From Lumbricus rubellus (taxonomy: Eukaryota; Annelida; Clitellata; Crassiclitellata; Lumbricidae): a stretch of DNA of 64,000 nucleotides. The notes beneath the pieces are model-generated. The model was not told the origin of the DNA. It searched no databases and saw nothing but the letters and a program-made list of their open reading frames with translations. How positions within the stretch are numbered: the stretch's first letter is position 1; every line of letters begins with the position of its first letter. Position numbers and translations under genes: made by a program. The stretch is from NCBI GenBank assembly GCA_945859605.1, contig OX243815.1, positions 33,528,910 to 33,592,909 on the forward strand, in the 5' to 3' direction. This document shows, piece by piece, positions 56,913-64,000 of the stretch.

Positions 56913-57944
56913 TGAAGCCATTCCAGAACTCCTTATAAATATCATTCGCATTGTGTGCTGTGTTCAACATCATATGCAGATATATGATGTTAAAATTAAT
57001 CGCTCTTCAAGACTTGCCGTCAGACAAATCATAGACGAATGATGATGATGCTGCGACTTGAAAGATACGCGTGTTCGCTGCTCTTGTTCTGCCTTCTGCT
57101 TCTCTTGTGATGCGTTTGTTTTCTTTAACCGCACGGCTTGCTTAGCGTGAACATCAACTGGATAAAATTTCTGTGATGGTAAATCTGAGATTTGATACGT
57201 TGTAATGTTCAAAGTGTCAAATCATTGACTGACTACTTGTCCTTTGGGGTTAGGTTTTTATCATTTAATCGACAAGCTATGTGTTTTAATTGTATATTAT
57301 TGATTTTAACTGAATACTGCATAGATTTGATCACAAGATGTGTGTATATATATTATTAAAAGAACAATAACAGGTGACTGCTTTGTTTTCAATGAGATTG
57401 CTTTCAATATCAGAGGAGGATGATCTTGATCTTCGTTGTAACAAGGTATGACTATGTTGCTGCTGACATCATATTTATTGATGGCTGTTTGCTTGACAAA
57501 ACAAGATAGTTCAAGTAAAGGGTGATGAGTAAAAAGGTAAATTGGAAGATAGCCTCTGTGGAAACTACACTTTTTTGGAGTTTTGTTATTGGGTGAATTT
57601 GGGTTAGATGACACAATTGTACACTGTTGTACAGTATGTCATCTAAAGTGGCTCATTTCATACAATATGTGCATGTAACATATTTGTTTGAATTTCCACT
57701 TACATGTTCTGATTTTTGCTTAAACATGATTTTCCTAAATTTCATTAAGTTGACATTGTGCAGAGCAAAGTGCCCGATGGGCTGCAAAATTTAGACCATA
57801 AGAATTCCAACAGCAAATGATATATTGTAGGTAGGGTTGGGCACATTATGGTCAGCTACACAAGTGAGCTCAGTAAGTTTGAAGAGCACTCTAAAATGTT
57901 GTACACAATGTCGGAAAAATTGGTAGCTTAACGACTGTTGGGGC
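56913..57944. other. Giantin 3' UTR and downstream flank
   Basis: Noncoding. ATTAAA at 57355-57360 is a possible poly(A) signal but is not decisive. Small frames show no family. Confidence 0.35.
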
Positions 57945-58262
57945 CAGTGGCGGCGCCAGCCTTAAAATTTAGGCAGGTCGGCAAAAGGTCATTGCAGTCA
58001 TTCAGTACATCGAAGAAATGACTCTCCTGGCTCTTTCTACCATCTTCTCAAGACTTCTTTTTGACCAGGCCTGGGTTGGGAGCGCCTCTGAGTAGTGATC
58101 TTGAAGAGGTGCTATATAAATTCATGTAATTGATTGATTGATTGAAATCAAATGTAGGAAGATATTAAAAAATTCCAATTTTTGGCAGGTTGCCAGGCAG
58201 GTCATGAGAGAAATAGGCAGCTGTGAAATGACCTGCCGCGACCTACCGTAGCGCTGCCACTG
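57945..58262. mobile_element. hAT MITE (TIR CAGTGGCGGCGCC) with a LINE 3' end inside
   Basis: CAGTGGCGGCGCC and GTAGCGCTGCCACTG are flanked by a perfect 8-bp GTTGGGGC (57937-57944, 58263-58270). Positions about 58024-58145 hold a plus-strand LINE 3' end (TGGGAGCGCCTCTGAGTAGT, GAGGTGCTATATAAATTC, (ATTG)n), so a LINE landed inside the MITE. Same TIR family as 35843-38661. Confidence 0.9.
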
Positions 58263-58270
58263 GTTGGGGC

Positions 58271-60201
58271 CATATTTGGGAAAGTATTGTGAGAATCTGA
58301 GATGCTGTGACATACAAGTTTAGGTACTCCTTCCTCTGACAGCCACTTTTGTTGGGCTGGCTCTGAACACCATGGCTGGCCAAGTTGTCACCAGTGGCAC
58401 AAAATGAACATGTTGTAGAGCCAGTAATGTGTTGCAGGAAGACCTGTCTTTTGCTCTGCCTTTTGCTTTGGCATTGCATTTCTGTTCATTATGTCTACGG
58501 CTTGTTTCTCTTGGAAAACACCATTTGCCAACTTCATGTAAGTTCTTTCCTTTATCCTCTAGTTTGAGTCTTTAATATCTGTGGCAGCTTTCTCATTTAT
58601 TGACTTGAGTTTATCAAATTTGAAAATCCCATAAAAAAGTAATTCTTATTTGTGAGAATCACTTCCCATCTCTGGCCATGGCTCAAGTATTTTGAACTTT
58701 GACAAAGCCTGAAGAGATGCTCCTTGCAAACCCATGCTTTTATCCAATACTTAAGGTTGCTGATGAATTGACATAATTAGACTATCTGCTAGTATGCCAA
58801 AATGGAACTCATATAGGAACCAACTTGTGTTACGGAACCTGCACATAGCCCACATGGGTCCAAAGTAATGACTGGAAGTGCTGGCTTGCACTGAAAGTTG
58901 CAAATTCGTTTATGGCTAACTGACAATTTAAACTTGTACTGAAAGCCACTGACCTAGGGCTACTGCTTTCAGAAAAGTCATCAATTTCTTAGCAGGTCAC
59001 ATGACATAATGGTTGTCAGCCTCCAACCCGAATATCATCAACATAACCTGGTGAATGGTGATGCACCTCAGAACAGACTGCGTAGAAATGCTCTAGTGAA
59101 TGATTTTCAAGTACAGCCAGGGTAGTGTCACTACTAGTGTGCCATATCTATATGTAGTGATGCGGTGGTGCATGCTGTATTATGCAAAAACGAGGATACG
59201 GTAGTAGTATTTTCATTTATTGACCATTTTAGATGTCACACCGCATCCAGGTACTGCTTAAATGAAAAATAAGATTGTGTTTCTATCATTGTTCTTAGTG
59301 GAAAGGTGTGTATGGCGAAGTAAAGAAACCTGCAGAAAAGCATGTCAACAACATGCTTTTCAATTGAGAACGGTTTCCCAAATGTTCTGCATTCCGTCAT
59401 TTTGTCCTCAAATCTGACTACTTTTTTAAATTGTTTATCCACCAATGAGCATTCATTAGATACCAGTGTGATTGAAGTTTCATTGGGCAGTAGACTTCAA
59501 TTACATATCACCATACACATACAGTATATAATATATATGCACACACAGTTATATACAATATATAATATATATTCTTTCTTCTTTAGGTAAAAAAATGATT
59601 ACATTTATATATATATATATATATAAATGGTAGTTGTCTACATAAATGCAGAGAGCTGCAATTAAAAATACTTTTCCAGTCCACATCCATGCACCAAGGC
59701 AGTATTTTGGACGGCAAATGGGATAAAAGGTGAACGAGTCTAGGTAATCGAAGGATAGGCTGACCAGAGAAAGATACACAAACATTCGCTGCAAGAAGAC
59801 ACAGATTTGAGGTGAGCAAAATGAGCAGAGGCTAGGTCATATGCTAAGCCTCCAACATGATGTGAGCAGACAAATGCAGACACAGTTATACACAACAATT
59901 CAAGCACACCAAAACTCACAAACACATGATCGAGTATGCTCAGGAATCAACAGGCAAAACTGACAAAAAACAACCAAAAATACTTTAAGTAAATTCTTTG
60001 CAGAACCAAACCACTAAATGTAAGGCAAAAATTTACAAAATTCTCCCAAGAAGACAATAAACTGACTGGATGCCCCTACAACAGGAAAACACCATAGACT
60101 AAATCATATTTGCAGGTCTACTTCCTTAATGAATGCATGATTCCAATCAGTGAGTTAGAACTCAAGTTTCAAGGGAAGAAAGATGGTCAACCGAACTCAA
60201 A
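58271..60201. other. Intergenic stretch, possible 3' UTR of a minus-strand gene
   Basis: No firm gene. (TA)n-like runs occur near 59560-59575 and 59606-59626. If the candidate minus-strand exon at 60202-60279 is real, part of this is its 3' UTR. Confidence 0.35.
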
Positions 60202-60279
60202 TCAATCCACAAGAAATTTCCACTCGAATACTTTCACTGTTGATTGTGGCCACTGGCCTGATCTTTCTGTAAATTTTGT
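60202..60279 (-). CDS. Candidate terminal exon of an unidentified minus-strand gene
   Basis: On the minus strand, a good acceptor (TTAACTTGTTTTCAG) precedes a 25-codon frame (TKFTERSGQWPQSTVKVFEW...) ending in TGA at 60202. It is in phase with the donor of 62617-62668. I do not recognise the protein. The short length makes chance possible. Confidence 0.25.
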   Translation of the reverse strand, partial: TKFTERSGQWPQSTVKVFEWKFLVD

Positions 60280-61255
60280 CTGAAAACAAGTTAAGGTGAC
60301 ATAAAAGACCAAATATGCATTTAGAAAGAGTGTCTATTCTAATCTACAAGAGGGAGTGAGGTATCTGCTGTACATGTTCAGCATAAATTACAAGTCTGAA
60401 ACTTGACGAAAAGCAAAAGATCAGTTGAGATGAGACTTATTTGAGAACATGTCTGATGTCATGGACGAATAATGTCTATTTTACAATTTGTTATATTCAC
60501 AGAAGCCAGAGTGTTGCACAGAATATTTCATAAAACCGGTTCAAACGACCAAGGAGACAATGTGAGCGATATAACTTAATATAAAGTGACTTCCAGGGTA
60601 TTCACCCTACATCTTCAATCCACCAAACAAATAACTTAATTGTGCTGCAGTTAGAGTCAACAACTACCAAGAGGTTTATGTCAAAGTTATCTATGCATGT
60701 TGATTGGCATAGGTAATTTACAGCCATTTAAACTGTCAATCATCTGCTGTGTCCGCTGTAAAGCAGTGCAACATTTTTTTTACTAACTTCAAGAAATTAG
60801 TACACAGCAAGACTCTTAAAGGACTTGCCATCGTGTAATATAAGCTGACTGTATGGGGAATTGACATTCAGAAATTTAGATATCTCGGGCTAGCACTTGT
60901 GGGACGCAGGGGTGTATTTAGATAGGCTGTGGAGTCACCAAATGTTGAATCGATAACGATATTTAGACTGATATTTCCACATGAGAGTTGATCAACTATG
61001 CCTTAATGACAACACCTGCCTGTTTTATTGGTTCTTGAAAACCCAGATTTTGTCCTCCATATTTTTATACCTCCAAAACAGCTGTTGGCCTATGCAATTC
61101 GGTCCTGATCACATGACCTTGTTTTATCGTTGGCTAACTATAACATGAACGAACTCTCAGTTATAATGCTTTATTCATATTGACTATTGATTGCTTAATA
61201 TTATTATATATGATGTTGGTACACAAGAAAACGGATTGCATCTGGACCAGTCATC
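60280..61255. other. Intergenic or intronic stretch
   Basis: No recognisable feature; it may be intron of the candidate minus-strand gene. Confidence 0.3.
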
Positions 61256-61432
61256 ACCACCACCAATAGAAACAATATTCCACTTGTAACTTAAGTACTA
61301 ACGGTGTTGAAATTAATTCACTAAACACTGCAATTGAGTCACATAAATGGTACCCCACCAATAGAAACAATATTCCACTTGTAAACGTAAGTACTAACAG
61401 TGTTGAAATTAATTCACTAAATTCATAAATTA
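61256..61432. repeat. Direct duplication, about 95-bp unit
   Basis: CCAATAGAAACAATATTCCA, TAAGTACTAAC and GTTGAAATTAATTCACTAAA occur twice (about 61263-61333 and 61359-61428), nearly identical. A recent tandem duplication. Confidence 0.8.
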
Positions 61433-61689
61433 AATATATGGGACATAAATCCTGTCACTGAAAGGATACATTGACTGGCAAAGTTCCTGAAGCTAAAAAT
61501 TAAAACATAAAACAGTTCTGAGTAACATATTAAAATTTAAACATTGGAATTGAATGAATGACTTCGTTTACTGCACACAAAGTCAAACAGTAGAAACGTG
61601 AGTCAATAAATACAGTGCAATAGGAGTCAGGAAAAGCGGTTGCCATCTGATGCCTGTCCATATTAATAACTTTAAACCAACTTGTCATG

Positions 61690-61976
61690 CTACTCTTTAG
61701 AGGTATGGGCCTTCAGCGATCGACAGTAGCGCTGGCGTAGAGAGCAACGAGTTGACTGGTAACGAGTTCGTGCCCCAGACAGGGCGGAAGTGCTTTGTAG
61801 GCTGCTATTAGCGCCGATTATTGCAGACTGTTCTGTTAATAGTTAAGATTTATTTATTCTGTAATCTGAGTTCTTGTAAACTGTTTCAACTGCATAATTG
61901 TATACTGTAACCGGTTGTAGTCTGTCAACCAGATTGTTGAATAAACGAAAATTTATTATTATTATTATTATTATTA
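61690..61976 (+). other. Unclassified repeat-like block ending in (TTA)n
   Basis: A GC-richer block (GGCGTAGAGAGCAACGAGTT, CCCCAGACAGGGCGGAAGTG) leads to GAATAAACGAAAATTTATTA and a (TTA)n tail. The AATAAA-like end with a microsatellite tail suggests a retroposon or solo LTR, but I found no duplication or second LTR. Confidence 0.35.
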
Positions 61977-62616
61977 TATTCTAATCTACCCGTAATCTAG
62001 ACTTCTATTGTGCTATCAACATAATATGCAAAGCACCAATTTGACATGTGGAATATCTGTACATGAATTCTGATGAAGAAATGCATTTGATAGTGGAGGA
62101 GGAAGTCTTTAAGTTATGCAGAGGTCAAGTCTGTGGCACAAGTCACGAGTTGGGAAAGAGACATTTTTCAAAGTCAGACAGGAGATCCTGAAATTTCAAG
62201 AGACAAGGATAGCAAAAATGACTTTCAAATGACTTTCTGGTTTTAAAAGATAAAGCAAAGCGATCAAGTTTCAGGTGTGATTTTAAAAGGCAATTCTCCA
62301 ATGAAGTTGATCTCATTTAAGAGAGAGATATGGATAAAGGTGTTATGCTCAGAATAAAGGAAGGTATGTATGTTACACGATTTCAACAAAGTTTTGTTTA
62401 GAGTCATGAACATTCACCAATTGATCCATTGTGTAGAAGTTGGTAGTTTCAAGACAGCAAAGATGGGGTTTAGTATGGTGTCACCCGAAATTAGCAGCAA
62501 GCTATAGCTGATCGATATGTGATTGAATCAGACACAAAGCTTCTGATGTGAAAAGGTTGTTCAGCGCAAGCTACATTCACTGGTTGAAGAGATAGAGAAT
62601 TATGAGATGCACTTAC

Positions 62617-62668
62617 ATTGCCCATCAGTTCACTGAGGTTCTTGCTCGATGCTTCTGGAGGCTGGTGT
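62617..62668 (-). CDS. Candidate internal exon of an unidentified minus-strand gene
   Basis: The minus strand has acceptor TTTTTTGTTGACTGTAG, then 52 nt with one open frame (HQPPEASSKNLSELMGN), then a consensus donor AAT|GTAAGT. Both splice sites are strong, which is why I list so short a frame. Protein unidentified. It would converge on giantin. Confidence 0.4.
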
Positions 62669-63283
62669 CTACAGTCAACAAAAAAGCATGACAACATAAT
62701 AATACAACATAAATTTTAAACCATGATATAAAAATAGTTTTACTAGGAAACAACTGACCACTTACACTGTGTCCCATACAACTATGTGAGAAACCACCAT
62801 ACAATTAATAAAATCGAATACACTAGACATTTCAAAAAGGCAACTCATTGGCATGGGTGAAGTTTGTCAGGGGCTAGGGTGCCCACAAGAAGGCCCAGAT
62901 TCAGCTTTTTTACCATGAAAATGGTATATTTTCCCTGTGGTTAGCCACCCCCCAAAGAAGGCCCAGATTCGAAAATTTAATTTGGGGAAAATGACTCTTT
63001 TCACGAATGAAACTTCAATCAAATGACTAAAAAAAGCTCATCAACTTTTTGACCGAGAAAAATAGTATGTTTTATGAAATTTCCCAAAAACAATTTCAGC
63101 GCCCCAACTAAAGCACAAGTTTTTTAACCCCCAAGAATGGAAACCAAACTCCCCCCATGCTCATTGGCTTAATTGATTAAACACTATGAACGGCAAATAT
63201 ATATATATATTACTTATGCCATTATCAACATTATCATCATGTTGTTCTCTGCCAGTTGACAGGTTCATACGTCTGGTGGCACC
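62669..63283. other. Intergenic or intronic stretch
   Basis: GCCCACAAGAAGGCCCAGATTC and CCCCCAAAGAAGGCCCAGATTC near 62880-62970 form a short direct repeat. No gene seen. Confidence 0.35.
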
Positions 63284-64000
63284 ACTCGTTTATCAACAAT
63301 GAGTAATTAAATCATCAATAACAATGAAAATCACACTCGTTTATCAACACTGAATAATTAAATCATCAATAACAATGGAAATCACACTCGTTTATCAACA
63401 ATGAGTAATTAAATCATCAATAACAATGGAAATCACACTCGTTTATCAACAATGAGTAATTAAATCATCAATAACAATGGAAATCACACTCGTTTATCAA
63501 CAATGAGTAATTAAATCATCAATAACAATGAAAATCACACTCGTTTATCAACAATGAGTAATTAAATCATCAATAACAATGAAAATCACACTCGTTTATC
63601 AACAATGAGTAATTAAATCATCAATAACAATGGAAATCACACTCGTTTATCAACACTGAATAATTAAATCATCAATAACAATGGAAATCACACTCGTTTA
63701 TCAACAATGAGTAATTAAATCATCAATAACAATGGAAATCACACTCGTTTATCAACAATGAGTAATTAAATCATCAATAACAATGAAAATCACACTCGTT
63801 TATCAACAATGAGTAATTAAATCATCAATAACAATGGAAATCACACTCGTTTATCAACACTGAATAATTAAATCATCAATAACAATGAAAATCACACTCG
63901 TTTATCAACAATGAGTAATTAAATCATCAATAACAATGGAAATCACACTCGTTTATCAACACTGAATAATTAAATCATCAATAACAATGGAAATCACACT
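63284..64000. repeat. 51-bp tandem satellite, at least 14 copies, runs off the window
   Basis: Units start ACTCGTTTATCAACAATGAG at exactly 51-bp spacing (63284, 63335, 63386 and so on). Two classes exist, AACAATGAGTAATT and AACACTGAATAATT (units 2, 8, 12 and 14), plus an independent GGAAATC/GAAAATC variant. AT-rich, noncoding, near-perfect, hence recently amplified. Confidence 0.95.

Noticed and set aside
61690..61976. Solo LTR
   Set aside because: The AATAAA-like end is suggestive, but I found no TG...CA boundary pair, target duplication or second LTR. It is left unclassified.
63284..64000. Regularly spaced repeats resembling a CRISPR array
   Set aside because: The whole 51-bp unit is repeated with no variable spacers, and the DNA is clearly eukaryotic. 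It is a tandem satellite.

Overview
This is a window of intron-rich, transposon-rich animal nuclear DNA. Spliced genes, trinucleotide and minisatellite repeats, CR1/L2-type LINEs, tRNA-derived SINEs and many nonautonomous DNA transposons rule out a prokaryote. The two recognisable host genes (an NK2-class homeobox gene and a giantin/GOLGB1 orthologue), and the dense palindrome TAGGCCTA in the left half, suggest a marine invertebrate, perhaps an echinoderm or hemichordate. The taxon is inference; the gene identities are much firmer.

Left part (1 to about 19 kb): no convincing host coding exon. It is a graveyard of short DNA transposons. There are mariner-type elements with TA target sites and TIRs beginning CAGGGTGCG, CAGGGTGGCGC or CACCGTG (1005-3072, 5963-7181, 7689-9391, 11668-12866, 12873-14042), some holding decayed D37D-type transposase. 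There is also a CACTGTGTCC palindrome (4871-5282), hAT-type elements, SINE copies and minisatellites. Several are nested inside one another with clean target-site duplications.

19086-20650 (+): a long coding exon of an NK2-class homeobox transcription factor, with homeodomain, NK2-specific domain and a 39-residue glutamine tract. Its N-terminal TN motif is not in this exon and was not found upstream.

20.7-39.4 kb: intergenic and repeat-rich. It has SINEs, two LINE copies with reverse transcriptase (26.4-27.7 kb minus, 33.2-34.7 kb plus; the second is bounded by a perfect 21-bp duplication) and hAT elements with exact 8-bp duplications (24481, 28300, 35843, 38978).

39935-56912 (+): a complete 14-coding-exon model of giantin, the large tail-anchored Golgi coiled-coil tether. 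It runs from an N-terminus resembling human giantin to a C-terminal membrane anchor. All exon phases join and predict 2,443 residues. Its introns hold an antisense LINE starting about 7 nt after the donor of the 4.8-kb exon, and several hAT insertions.

57-64 kb: mostly noncoding. It has one hAT element, two candidate exons of an unidentified minus-strand gene (60202-60279, 62617-62668) and a 51-bp tandem satellite running off the right edge.

I see no operon, CRISPR array, defence system or biosynthetic cluster. The notable content is the layered transposon history, a SINE/LINE shared-tail partnership, and repeats placed at the splice sites of both host genes.
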